Below, piece after piece: positions 39,362-47,965 of a stretch of DNA of 49,920 nucleotides. The notes beneath the pieces are model-generated. The model saw nothing but the letters and a program-made list of their open reading frames with translations, had not been told where the DNA came from and searched no databases. Source of the DNA: CAYILR01 sp964364175 (GTDB lineage Bacteria > Bdellovibrionota > UBA1018); the NCBI GenBank assembly GCA_964364175.1, contig CAYILR010000032.1:1-49920 (forward strand), given 5' to 3'. The first letter of the stretch is position 1. Each line of letters starts with the position of its first letter. Made by a program: the position numbers and the translations under genes.

Positions 39362-40444
39362 TTGGTGAACGGGGGATGGGTTAAGTACATCGTTCCAATC
39401 ACTGTTGAGATCAAGGAGGGGCTTCAGGCCTTTGCTCAGCTGATTCGGCCCTTTCTCAAAAAATCCCGAGATGGCATGGCGGCCAAGGATGCGCCGATCA
39501 CTTTCTACGACGACGGTGATTTCGATTCCGTTCTTTGGGCCGGACTGCTTTGTTTAAGTGGGGAAGAAGACCAGTGCGAAATGGTCAAACAGTCCCAGTC
39601 CGATGAAGGAAGAATGTGGCGGAGTCCTTGGCGTGCAAAACATAGGATCTACGTCGAGTCAGAAGGCCTCAGTTTTAGCCGAGACATGGGCATGGGGGTT
39701 TTGGCTTATTTGGTGAAAAAAAGAGATGGAGAGCTAGCCACCCGTTGGAAACAATATGTTCAACTCAACAAGCATCCGCATCCACTGGACCCTAGTGGCA
39801 AGAGTTTAATCTACAGTTCCTATTGGATGTGCGATCAATATCCCAAAATCGAATGGGACAAGAGTACTGGCGTTGATAAGAAAAAAGTCGCAGATAGCTG
39901 CAGCATGAGCAAAGACGTTATGAAGGAGTTCAATGCGGTTTGGCATCATATGTTTGGGTCATTCGATTCTACTTTTTTGACTCGGTATGAGCGGGAGAAT
40001 CTCCAGTACTGGCCTTTGAAATTTCATGAAATCCAAGTAGCAACCGATTTCAACCTGCATCTGCACTCTGTCGCCATGCTGCTTTGGAAAACCATGGATC
40101 CAAAAAACTACAAAAAATACGGAAGATTTTACGAGACGTTTGAAAAAAGAGATCCAAATAATCCTTTTTTTCAATACCTGTCAGGGAATCACTTTGCAGC
40201 TGCAAAAATCGTGATGGATCAACTCTCCGGAACACTCGCCAAGCTTCTTATTCCTTATTTTAGTCCGGAGACGGGCAACGTAGTGATTACCAATCATTCG
40301 CGGTACCAATGGAGCTTGGAAAGACAAGGTAGGGCGAGTGCAAATGCAGAGGCTGCTGTCGTTACGATGTTCTGGGAGTATATCTTCTTGATCAATCTGA
40401 TCGTCGCAGACTTTGACAGTTCCTATATCTCGTATGTTCTCTAG
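39362..40444 (+). CDS. protein of unknown function, 360 residues
   Basis: I do not recognise this protein. It has no signal peptide or transmembrane segment. Features include ITFYDDGDFDSVLWAGLLCLSG near the N terminus, an Asp-rich motif, and SFSRDMGMGVLAYLV. The two cysteines in CLSGEEDQC and the one in MCDQYPK may be structural. The frame begins with TTG at 39362 and GTG at 39365; neither has a strong ribosome site (GGGA nearby). A nearby ATG at 39331 opens a 17-codon frame that ends early, which might mark a lost start. It follows the kinase and element C on the same strand. Confidence 0.6.
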   Translation: MVNGGWVKYIVPITVEIKEGLQAFAQLIRPFLKKSRDGMAAKDAPITFYDDGDFDSVLWAGLLCLSGEEDQCEMVKQSQSDEGRMWRSPWRAKHRIYVESEGLSFSRDMGMGVLAYLVKKRDGELATRWKQYVQLNKHPHPLDPSGKSLIYSSYWMCDQYPKIEWDKSTGVDKKKVADSCSMSKDVMKEFNAVWHHMFGSFDSTFLTRYERENLQYWPLKFHEIQVATDFNLHLHSVAMLLWKTMDPKNYKKYGRFYETFEKRDPNNPFFQYLSGNHFAAAKIVMDQLSGTLAKLLIPYFSPETGNVVITNHSRYQWSLERQGRASANAEAAVVTMFWEYIFLINLIVADFDSSYISYVL

Positions 40445-40461
40445 GCTGGGATTTGACGCGT

Positions 40462-41148
40462 CTAAGACTCGTACTTGTAACCCACACCGTAAATCGAAAT
40501 GATGTGTTTCACCAGAGGTGGAACTTTGCGGCGGAGGGCGCGGATATGGACGTCGATCGTGCGATCATTGGTTTTGCCGGATTCGTCGCGCCAGACTTCG
40601 CGGAGGATGTCTTCGCGCGAGACTACGGCGCCGACACGAGTCGCTAAGCACCTCAAAATATCGTACTCGGTCAAAGTGAGATGAATCGTCTTGCCGCTGA
40701 AGCTGATATCGCGAGTGTCTGGCTCGATCTTGAGATCTCCCACTTGAATGGGTTGAATCACGGTTTCTGCGGTTCGAGTCAGGCGGCTTTTGATTCTTGC
40801 CAGCAATTCTTTATAGTCAAACGGTTTAGGAATGTAATCTTCGGCACCGAAGCTCAGGCCATGCGCGATATCGGTTGCAGTGTTTTTCGCCGAGATGAAA
40901 ATAATCGGGGTGCGTTTGGTGCGCTCGTCTTTTTTCAACAAACTGCATGCATCATAGCCGCTGAGAATGGGCATCACGACGTCCATCAAAATCAAATCGG
41001 GGCTGCGATTGCGCGCAAAATCGATTCCAATCACCGCGTTTTCGGCGCTGATGGTTTCGAATTCTTTGCCGAGCATGATTTCCAGGAATCGACGGGTGTC
41101 GGGGTTGTCTTCAATGATTAAGATCGTTTGGCGCTCTTTCGACGTCAT
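40462..41148 (-). CDS. OmpR/PhoB-family response regulator
   Basis: The 228-residue regulator has an N-terminal receiver (1-120): acidic pocket EDN (13-15), phosphoacceptor Asp56 in LILMDVVMP, Ser86 region IIFISAKN and Lys in YIPKPF. The C-terminal winged-helix DNA-binding domain (about 130-228) includes LTLTEYDILRCL and the recognition helix TNDRTIDVHIRALRRKV, ending YGVGYKYE. No sensor kinase gene adjoins it, so its partner lies elsewhere. It is divergent-neighbour to nothing and precedes, in transcription order, the unknown 360-aa gene on the opposite strand. Target genes are unknown. Confidence 0.9.
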   Translation of the reverse strand: MTSKERQTILIIEDNPDTRRFLEIMLGKEFETISAENAVIGIDFARNRSPDLILMDVVMPILSGYDACSLLKKDERTKRTPIIFISAKNTATDIAHGLSFGAEDYIPKPFDYKELLARIKSRLTRTAETVIQPIQVGDLKIEPDTRDISFSGKTIHLTLTEYDILRCLATRVGAVVSREDILREVWRDESGKTNDRTIDVHIRALRRKVPPLVKHIISIYGVGYKYES

Positions 41149-41212
41149 GAGAACGATGCTAAAGAAAGATTAACAGATTGGCAAGATTTCAAAACAGTCA
41201 TTTAATTTAAAT

Positions 41213-41917
41213 TTACGCAGCTTTTTTGAAGGTCTGCGCAACGAAGTCCGGAGTCATTTCTTTTTCTTCGGTTCCCCAGGTGGAATGGGTTTCCAGGAAA
41301 ATTTTTGCCAATTGAGCGTCAAATTGCCGTCCCGAATGAGCACGAATTTCACGATAGGCGACATCCTGCGAAAGAGCTTTGCGGTAGGGACGCGAGGAGG
41401 TCATGGCGTCGAAGGTATCAGCGATGGTCACGATCCTGGCGGTAAGCGGGATTTGTTCGCCAGGCAGGTGATCTGGATATCCATACCCGTCGATCCGTTC
41501 ATGGTGATGACGGATTCCTGGAAGGGTGGCTTTGAAAAATGGAATTTTCATGAGGGGAGTCAGGATTTCCACGCTTTTGAGAGGGTGCTCTCTCATGGCG
41601 TGCTCTTCGTCGGGCGTTAGGCGGCCTTCTTTTAACAGAATCGAATCCAAAATCGCGATTTTGCCAATGTCGTGAAATAGGCCCGATAATTCCACAATTC
41701 TTTGTTCGAATTTGTTGAGTCCTGCTGCTTTAGCCAAGAGTCTGGCGCCTCGTCCGACGCGGTGACAGTGCCCATAGGTATAGGGATCCTTGTGCCTTAA
41801 TGCGCGCAGCATCGATTGGGCAACACTTTGCGCCCAGTCGGGGATGTGCTCCCAGGCCTCGATCGACGGCTCCCAAGGAACCGACTGAATTGGTTTTTTC
41901 AATAATACTAGACTCAA
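41213..41917 (-). CDS. HD-GYP domain protein, probable c-di-GMP phosphodiesterase
   Basis: The 234-residue protein is mostly one HD-GYP domain (about 35-205). GHCHRVGRGARLLA (49-62), HDIGKIAILDSILLK with the HD pair at 82-83, and HHERIDGYGYPD (138-149) with the full GYP motif. IADTFDAMTS carries the later conserved Asp and RPYR follows. The motifs are complete, so hydrolysis of cyclic di-GMP is likely, unlike the second HD-GYP protein at 44318-45289. There is no receiver or sensory domain; an N-terminal 30-residue extension is present. It is divergent from the beta-barrel gene, with a palindrome between. Confidence 0.85.
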   Translation of the reverse strand: MSLVLLKKPIQSVPWEPSIEAWEHIPDWAQSVAQSMLRALRHKDPYTYGHCHRVGRGARLLAKAAGLNKFEQRIVELSGLFHDIGKIAILDSILLKEGRLTPDEEHAMREHPLKSVEILTPLMKIPFFKATLPGIRHHHERIDGYGYPDHLPGEQIPLTARIVTIADTFDAMTSSRPYRKALSQDVAYREIRAHSGRQFDAQLAKIFLETHSTWGTEEKEMTPDFVAQTFKKAA

Positions 41918-41949
41918 AGAATATCCCCCCTCTTCGAACTCAGTACCTG

Positions 41950-41965
41950 ACTAAACTAGTTTAGT
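41950..41965. promoter_or_regulatory. perfect 16-bp palindrome between divergent genes, possible operator
   Basis: ACTAAACTAGTTTAGT, immediately followed by TATATA. It sits midway in the 89-nt gap between the HD-GYP gene (minus) and the beta-barrel gene (plus), where a regulator could control both. Confidence 0.5.
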
Positions 41966-42006
41966 ATATATTTTCCAGAATTGCAAGGGGCTGCCGATGA
42001 GAAAGC

Positions 42007-43119
42007 ATGGGGACTTGGAAGGCCTCGGTATTGTTGACTTTTTTAGTCATGGAATCGACGACGTGGGGAGCCGGAGATAATCTCAAGGGCCCGGCATATC
42101 ACCCCGCACGCGCGCTAGCCATGGGGGACGCGTACATCGCACAGGCCGATGATGGCGCCTCCGCACTCATGTACAATCCGGCGATGTTGGGAAAACTCCG
42201 TCGTTTTGAGTTCGAAATGGAGAACATCCAACTCGAGGCCAATTCCGATTTTGTTGAAAGAGCCAGCACCAAAATGGTGACTTTTCCGAGTCTCGCTGCA
42301 TTTGCTCCCACATTGGCAGGTCGATCATTTTGGGCTCCGGGTGCGGGTGGCAGTTATTTTCCCAATGTCTCGACGCGAGGTTTTGGTGCGGGAGTTCTTT
42401 TTCAAAGCCGTGTTTGGGGACAAAACAAAAACGGAACGCTTCGCTATAGAAGCACGTTTCAAATGATTCCCACGGCCGGCGTTGCGCTTCGCCTCGCTTC
42501 GGGGGTTGTGAAGGTTGGATATAGTTTTCAGTGGATCAATAAAGCCCAGGGTGACCAGACTGTGGGATGGAGTGAAGCTCAAGGTTGGTTTGATCGTGTC
42601 AATTCGGGGCATGCTTTTTCGCACACTGGAGCTTTTTCTTTGAATATCCCCCGGACTTATCTTCCCAGCATCAACATTGTTGCCAGAAACATAGGAGGAA
42701 CCAAGTACAAGTCCGGCGGCCTTGCAGTGGTGGCAACGAATGTGACTGGGCAGCCCGAGACGGATCCGATGATGATCGATGTGGGCCTCGGGATTGGTCC
42801 CCGATTGTCAGGGAGTGTGACAAGCACAATCAACCTCGACTATCGTGATGTCACGGCGCAGACAGGAGTCTTTCTCCTGACGAAAGCATCTGCTGGCCTC
42901 GAGTTGGCAATTAATCAGACGGTTTATTTACGCGCGGGTTATGGAGCGGGTTATCCTTCGGCCGGATTGGGGATTCATGGACACAGCGGACGCCTTTCAT
43001 TCGCCTGGTGGAGTGAAGAATTGTCGACTTCGATCTGGAGCGAGAGAGATAATCGATTTATGGTGCAGTATCAGTTTAAGATTTACTCAGGAAAGAGTGA
43101 AAAGAAACGAAATGAGTAA
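42007..43119 (+). CDS. outer-membrane beta-barrel protein, PorV/UPF0164-like
   Basis: The 370-residue protein opens with a signal peptide (MGTWKASVLLTFLVMESTTWGAG) followed by the YHPARALAMGDAYIAQADDG and ALMYNPAML signature seen in FadL-related and PorV-like outer-membrane barrels. The remainder alternates polar and hydrophobic residues with many Gly and aromatic residues (TTINLDYRDVTAQTG and LSFAWWSEEL). It probably forms a barrel that transports or scaffolds at the outer membrane; the substrate is unknown. GAGAAAG precedes the ATG. The stop overlaps the next gene's ATG by 8 nt (ATGAGTAA), coupling it to a phosphatase gene. Confidence 0.75.
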   Translation: MGTWKASVLLTFLVMESTTWGAGDNLKGPAYHPARALAMGDAYIAQADDGASALMYNPAMLGKLRRFEFEMENIQLEANSDFVERASTKMVTFPSLAAFAPTLAGRSFWAPGAGGSYFPNVSTRGFGAGVLFQSRVWGQNKNGTLRYRSTFQMIPTAGVALRLASGVVKVGYSFQWINKAQGDQTVGWSEAQGWFDRVNSGHAFSHTGAFSLNIPRTYLPSINIVARNIGGTKYKSGGLAVVATNVTGQPETDPMMIDVGLGIGPRLSGSVTSTINLDYRDVTAQTGVFLLTKASAGLELAINQTVYLRAGYGAGYPSAGLGIHGHSGRLSFAWWSEELSTSIWSERDNRFMVQYQFKIYSGKSEKKRNE

Positions 43120-44254
43120 CGCAAATCTGTCATTGCTAGTGGATCCGACATGGCGAGCTGAATTAGAAAAGACGCTGGGAGTATGGGAGGGCGTGAAGGT
43201 TCACGACTGGAGCCCGTCCGAGGATCGTGCGGGAGTTTATTTTTTTAACCATCTCGATTTAAAGTGTGAGGAAAAAATCAAAGCCCTGAATCGCAAGGGC
43301 AAGGCTGTGTTCCTGATTGTTCAGGAAGGGGCTTCCGTGCCGAAGCTTTGGGTGGATGGCCTTGTGGATGACATTTTGGTTTATCCATTCCGGCGATTGG
43401 AAATTTTAGGGAAGCTCAGAGGTTATCAGCAGGTTTTGTTGTGGGAAGAAGTGACACGTTTGAATGCCTCGTTCTCGCAAGTCGTGGATGGATTGCACGA
43501 GGATCTGAAACTAGCTGAGCGGCTGCAAAAAGCGCGGCTGCCGCAGCGTTTTCCTGAGTTGAAGGGTGTGAAGCTGGCGTCTCGGTACCTGGCAGGATTG
43601 AAACCGGGCGGAGACTATTTTGAGGTTATCGAGTTCAAAGAAAAGTCGCGGTTATCTATTATTTTGTCCGATTCATCGAGCTACGGTCTTTCGGGGATGG
43701 TGCTCGCAGCACTGATGCAAATCGCATTTAAGCTGGGGCGTGAGGCGGATCTGTCCTGCGCAGATGTGGTGCGGACGATCGCTTGGGATTTGGGAAATAC
43801 GCTGACCGAAAAAGATCAGCTCTCGTTGTTTTTTGGACATTGGCACAAGCGTGAGTCGAAGCTTCAGTTCCTGCGTCTTGGAAATGTTTTTGCCTATCGT
43901 GCGTCCGAGGGTGACGCGTTCCAACTGCTTCCGTCCCAAGGGGGCATTTTGAAGGGAAATGAGCCGGGGTTGTGGTCAGAGTTACAGGCGGAGGAGTTGC
44001 GTTTGGAGCCCAAGGACCGATTGGTCGTGGCATCCGAGGGATTTGTGAAGTTATGTGGGGGGGCTCAGCAGTTTGAGCGGCTTTTGGATCAGCATCGCCA
44101 AAAAGAACCGATCGATGCTTTGAATGAGATGGCCTACCAAGTGAAAAAAAGTTTGAGTTTGCCTGATGATTTGCCCGAAAGGGATTGTACGGCTTTGGTC
44201 ATCGACGTTCCGGGGAACGTGGTCAGTCTTAAGCTAGCGAGAGACGAGACTTAG
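43112..44254 (+). CDS. PP2C-like SpoIIE-family protein phosphatase, motifs partly degenerate
   Basis: The 380-residue protein has an N-terminal receiver-like fold (about 1-115) with no obvious phosphoacceptor, a short coiled coil (EEVTRLNASFSQVVDG) and a SpoIIE-type PP2C domain (about 140-375). The latter starts AERLQKARLPQ and has the metal-binding GGDYFEV. Usual DVSGHG is DSSSYG, usual TDG is SEG, and DD(I/V)T is RDCT. Whether it is catalytic is unclear; such proteins often act in anti-sigma partner switching. I chose the ATG at 43112, giving an 8-nt overlap with the upstream gene, over the frame from 42941 inside it. Confidence 0.75.
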   Translation: MSNANLSLLVDPTWRAELEKTLGVWEGVKVHDWSPSEDRAGVYFFNHLDLKCEEKIKALNRKGKAVFLIVQEGASVPKLWVDGLVDDILVYPFRRLEILGKLRGYQQVLLWEEVTRLNASFSQVVDGLHEDLKLAERLQKARLPQRFPELKGVKLASRYLAGLKPGGDYFEVIEFKEKSRLSIILSDSSSYGLSGMVLAALMQIAFKLGREADLSCADVVRTIAWDLGNTLTEKDQLSLFFGHWHKRESKLQFLRLGNVFAYRASEGDAFQLLPSQGGILKGNEPGLWSELQAEELRLEPKDRLVVASEGFVKLCGGAQQFERLLDQHRQKEPIDALNEMAYQVKKSLSLPDDLPERDCTALVIDVPGNVVSLKLARDET

Positions 44255-44271
44255 AACCGGACGCGAGTAAT

Positions 44272-44288
44272 CTCCAGAGGAGTTTTTT
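44272..44288 (+). terminator. weak intrinsic terminator after the PP2C-like gene
   Basis: CTCC-AGA-GGAG followed by six T residues, 17 nt after the stop. The stem is only four pairs, so efficiency is doubtful. Confidence 0.35.
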
Positions 44289-44317
44289 AAGTTGTTGCAT
44301 GCCTCATTCATATTTCA

Positions 44318-45289
44318 TTAAACGATAGAAATCAAGGGCCGAAGCTGATCGGCGACTTCGGGGCTGAATCCGCCAAAAACGGCCATTTCGATCTTAATTT
44401 TGAAATTCTTGTCATCTTTGAAGCCGCTGACGAAGTCGAAGTAGGCTTCGCAGATCCCCACGATTTCTGCCAGCTTCATATTTTGGGGGGTAGCAGCGTC
44501 GACTTGTTTGGGGAATCCAGTTCCGTCTCTTCGACGATGATGATTGGCCACGATTTGGGGGACCGTGGGGTCGATGTTGGGGATGGCGCTCAGGATTTTT
44601 GCCCCTTCTGTAGGGTGGTCGTAGTAGGTTTGTTTTTGTTCGGGAGTCATGTCTGCTTCTCGCATGGAGATGAGTTCCGGATTTTTTTGAAATAATGCGA
44701 CGTCGTGAAAGACCGCGGCCAGGCCGATGATTTGAGCGGATTTTTCGGTCTCGAACCCTAGTTTTCGAGCCAATATTGCGGAAAAAGAGGTCACGCTGAC
44801 AATGTGCTCGGATTGGGCAGCGGATTTGAGGTACGAATCGATGTTTTTGCCTTCAGTTTTAGCTTTGATTTCATCTGCGAGAGTGAATGTGTTTTTGACG
44901 TAACCGAGTGCGAACTGGGCTTCCTCTGGACCAAGGTTGGGGGTTGTTTTGAGGAATTCGGCAGTGACTATGCCCTGCCGAGTGACTTCCGCGACTTTGG
45001 TTTCAAAACTTACGCTGGGGTTTCGGATGATTTTTGTGGTTCCAAAAGAAAGTTCGGTTGCGTAATGGAGTTGATTGCTTTTGTGGATGTGGAAGTGGGT
45101 GACTCCTTTTTCACGATAGTTTTTGAAGATGGATTCATCAAAAATATCGCCTTGTTTCAGGATTTTAACGTAATGATTGTCGCCCAGGCGCACGTAGATG
45201 TCGTGATAGGCTTGGCTTCCGACTGTGAATGCGGCCATTGGCAGAGTGCTGTAAGTGGGGGGAGCCTGGGTCGGTTTAATAATGGCCAT
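44318..45289 (-). CDS. degenerate HD-GYP-like domain protein
   Basis: The 323-residue protein has an N-terminal ligand-like domain (about 20-90: YVRLGDNHYVKILKQGD, HFHIHK), a helical middle and an HD domain at about 160-320. The HD pair is in VFHDVALF (195-196). The GYP region is altered: HHRRRDGTGFP (250-260) in place of HHExxDGxGYP, so the Glu and Tyr are lost. It may bind rather than cut cyclic di-GMP, or act on another substrate. It lies 10 nt after the cystathionine gamma-enzyme gene on the minus strand, so it could be the last gene of that operon, which is an odd pairing. Confidence 0.75.
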   Translation of the reverse strand: MAIIKPTQAPPTYSTLPMAAFTVGSQAYHDIYVRLGDNHYVKILKQGDIFDESIFKNYREKGVTHFHIHKSNQLHYATELSFGTTKIIRNPSVSFETKVAEVTRQGIVTAEFLKTTPNLGPEEAQFALGYVKNTFTLADEIKAKTEGKNIDSYLKSAAQSEHIVSVTSFSAILARKLGFETEKSAQIIGLAAVFHDVALFQKNPELISMREADMTPEQKQTYYDHPTEGAKILSAIPNIDPTVPQIVANHHRRRDGTGFPKQVDAATPQNMKLAEIVGICEAYFDFVSGFKDDKNFKIKIEMAVFGGFSPEVADQLRPLISIV

Positions 45290-45299
45290 AGATTTGCTT

Positions 45300-46460
45300 T
45301 CAAAGAGCTTGTTTCAGGTCAGCGATCAAGTCGTCAATATCCTCGATGCCAACGCTGATTCGAACTAAGTTGTCGAGAATGCCCAAAGCTTTACGATTTT
45401 CGAGTGGAACACTGGCGTGGGTCATAATGGCGGGGTGTTCGATCAGGGATTCTACGCCGCCTAGGCTTTCGGCCAGAGTGAATACTTTGACTTTCTCAAG
45501 GAAAGATCGGGCCTCGGGCAGTCCGCCTTTGATCAAGAAGGTGATCATTCCACCGAACCCGCTCATTTGTTTGCGTGCGATGGCGTGTTGAGGATGGGAC
45601 TCTAGACCTGGATAAATCACTTTTTCGACGGCTGGGTGTGATTCTAGAAACTTGGCAACAGTCATTGCGTTTTCTGCATGTCGCTCCATTCGAACGTGGA
45701 GGGTTTTGATTCCACGCATGACCAGGAAGCAATCCATAGGTGCTGGCACTCCACCGACTGAATTCTGATAAAATTTCAAATCGGTGTGGAGTTTGTCGTT
45801 GTTCGTGACGAGCATTCCGCCGACCACGTCACTGTGGCCGTTGATGTACTTGGTCACGCTGTGCATGACGATGTCGGCGCCGAGCGCGAGAGGTTTTTGA
45901 AAATACGGACTCATGAAGGTGTTGTCGACGACTGAGAGGACACCTTTGTCTCGGGCCAGGGTCGTGAGGGCTTGAACGTCCAAGATCTTCAACATGGGGT
46001 TGGTGGGAGTTTCGAGCCACAAAACCTTTGTATTAGCTTTGAAAGCAGCACGGGCTTTGTTGAGGTCAGAGAGATCGACGAAGCTGAAATCGATCCCCAT
46101 TTTTTTGAAAACTTTGTCAAAAATTCGGAATGTTCCGCCGTACACGTCGTCCGAACAAATGACGTGATCGCCCGCTTGGAGCGTATGCATGACGCAAGCG
46201 ATGGAAGCGAGCCCAGATGCAAAGGCGAGTCCGTATTTTCCGCCTTCGAGGGCGGCTACACAGTTTTGGTAGGCTGTGCGAGTGGGATTATCACTGCGTG
46301 AATACTCGTAGCCCTGATGTTTCCCGGGCGAGACTTGAGCGTACGTGCTGGTCTGAAAAATCGGCGTCATCACTGCGCCAGTTGTGGGTTCTGGTTCTTG
46401 TCCGGCGTGGATGCTCAGAGTCCCAAAACCATACTTGTTTTTTCCTGATTGAGTTTTCAT
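45300..46460 (-). CDS. cystathionine gamma-lyase/synthase (PLP-dependent)
   Basis: The 386-residue Cys/Met-metabolism PLP enzyme has the cofactor lysine in MHSVTKYINGHSDV (Lys204), YSRSDNPTR (53-61), ASGLASIACVMH and ETPTNPMLKI. Paired by ATGA with a CBS-domain cystathionine beta-synthase, it most likely works as cystathionine gamma-lyase in reverse transsulfuration (homocysteine to cysteine). The gamma-synthase function cannot be excluded by sequence. Its start overlaps the upstream gene by 4 nt. Confidence 0.88.
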   Translation of the reverse strand: MKTQSGKNKYGFGTLSIHAGQEPEPTTGAVMTPIFQTSTYAQVSPGKHQGYEYSRSDNPTRTAYQNCVAALEGGKYGLAFASGLASIACVMHTLQAGDHVICSDDVYGGTFRIFDKVFKKMGIDFSFVDLSDLNKARAAFKANTKVLWLETPTNPMLKILDVQALTTLARDKGVLSVVDNTFMSPYFQKPLALGADIVMHSVTKYINGHSDVVGGMLVTNNDKLHTDLKFYQNSVGGVPAPMDCFLVMRGIKTLHVRMERHAENAMTVAKFLESHPAVEKVIYPGLESHPQHAIARKQMSGFGGMITFLIKGGLPEARSFLEKVKVFTLAESLGGVESLIEHPAIMTHASVPLENRKALGILDNLVRISVGIEDIDDLIADLKQAL

Positions 46461-47848
46461 GCGGAGTTCCCGAGGTAAGTCAGAAGATCAATTTTAGTGA
46501 TGATGGCCAGAATTTTTCCTTCTTGATCGGGGTCAGTGACCAGTGGAATTTTTCCTGTAGTGACCAGCTTGGTGACTTTTTCGATCGGGTCCTCCGGAGT
46601 CACGAATTCCACCGAGGGGTCAGCCAGTCGTTCCACCGTGTCTGTTGGGGTGGCCCGTCCGCTGTACAGGGCGCCCAGGATTGCGCTTTCGGTCACGACG
46701 CCTTTGATCCAGCCTGCTGCATCTGCGATGGGCAATTGGCTGATTCCTTTTTCGTTCATGAGGGCGATGACGGATGCGACTTTGTCGGTTTGTTTGGCCA
46801 TGATGACGGTTGCATTGGATGCACGGACTTTGTGTAAGAGGTCGGAGACTTTGCCCAGCGATCGATGTTCTAAGAGTCCGGCCTCACGCATCCAGTCGTC
46901 GTTGTAGGCTTTCGAAAGGTATCGGTTGCCGCTGTCCGGGAGAATGACTAGGACGTTTTTCCCTTTCAGCGCGTTGCCCTGGGATTTGACCCATTTCATT
47001 GCGCCTACGACTGCTGATCCGCTGGAGATGCCCGAGTAGATTCCCTCTTGAGTGAGAAGATCGCGGGTCATCAAGAAAGATTCCTTGTCTTCAACTTGTA
47101 CGATGTCGTCGATCACTGAGAAGTCATAGTTTTTTGGAATGAAGTCCTCGCCGATTCCTTCGATTTTGTAGGTCTTGGGTTTGGCTACAGCTTTGCCGGT
47201 TTTGTAGGTTTCGTAAACGATCGAACCGACTGGATCGACAGCGATGATTTTGACGGAGGGTTTTTTCTCTTTGAAATATTTTCCGATTCCGCAAATCGTG
47301 CCGCCCGTACCGATCCCAGCAATGAGAACATCGATTTCTGGAAATTGTTTGAAGATTTCAGGGCCTGTGGTCGCGTAGTGGCATTCGCGATTAGCGAGGT
47401 TGTCGTATTGGTTGATGTAAAAAGCATTGGGTGTTTCGCGCGCGAGCCGCCGTGAAACTTGGTAGTAACTGCGTGGGTCGTCTGCATCGACTGCGGTGGG
47501 AGTGACGACGACTTTTGCTCCGAATGCGCGAAGGTTTTGGATTTTCTCATTCGACATTTTGTCGGGGAGAACGAAAATACATTTGTAGCCTCGGATGGCT
47601 GCTGCGATCGCGAGTCCCACGCCGGTATTGCCGCTGGTTCCTTCCACAATGGTGCCGCCGGGTTTGAGATTTCCTTTTTTTTCGGCGTCATCGATCAACC
47701 AATCCCCGATGCGATCTTTGATGGATCCACCTGGATTCATGAATTCTAATTTGGCGAAAAAATTCGCGGGCGCACCCGAGGTCACTCGGTTGAGTTTGAT
47801 GATGGGGGTGTTTCCGATGGCTTCGATGATGTTTTTGAAAGCTGGCAT
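46457..47848 (-). CDS. cystathionine beta-synthase with C-terminal CBS domains
   Basis: The 463-residue PLP enzyme condenses serine with homocysteine. The N-terminal catalytic domain has the PLP lysine in NPGGSIKDRIG (Lys44), the phosphate loop EGTSGNTG, and GIGTGGTICGIGKYFKE; DPVGSIVYE and ISSGSAVVGAM are as in eukaryote-like CBS. A pair of CBS motifs follows from about 335 to 460 (VIMAKQTDKVASVIALM, GISQLPIADAAGWIKGVVTE), the usual energy- or S-adenosylmethionine-sensing Bateman module. The frame extends to 47866, but the ATG at 47848 fits the conserved N terminus (MPAFKNIIEAIGNTPI). With the next gene it completes the reverse transsulfuration pair. Confidence 0.9.
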   Translation of the reverse strand: MPAFKNIIEAIGNTPIIKLNRVTSGAPANFFAKLEFMNPGGSIKDRIGDWLIDDAEKKGNLKPGGTIVEGTSGNTGVGLAIAAAIRGYKCIFVLPDKMSNEKIQNLRAFGAKVVVTPTAVDADDPRSYYQVSRRLARETPNAFYINQYDNLANRECHYATTGPEIFKQFPEIDVLIAGIGTGGTICGIGKYFKEKKPSVKIIAVDPVGSIVYETYKTGKAVAKPKTYKIEGIGEDFIPKNYDFSVIDDIVQVEDKESFLMTRDLLTQEGIYSGISSGSAVVGAMKWVKSQGNALKGKNVLVILPDSGNRYLSKAYNDDWMREAGLLEHRSLGKVSDLLHKVRASNATVIMAKQTDKVASVIALMNEKGISQLPIADAAGWIKGVVTESAILGALYSGRATPTDTVERLADPSVEFVTPEDPIEKVTKLVTTGKIPLVTDPDQEGKILAIITKIDLLTYLGNSA

Positions 47849-47965
47849 GGCCGTAGTAAAGCACAACTTGACGATTGCTAGAACCCCCCTTGAGAGGATT
47901 TGTGGAAAAACTCGCTTGTTTTTTTAAAAAAAATAGGTCTACCTGATCTGGGGAGAATCGAAGAG

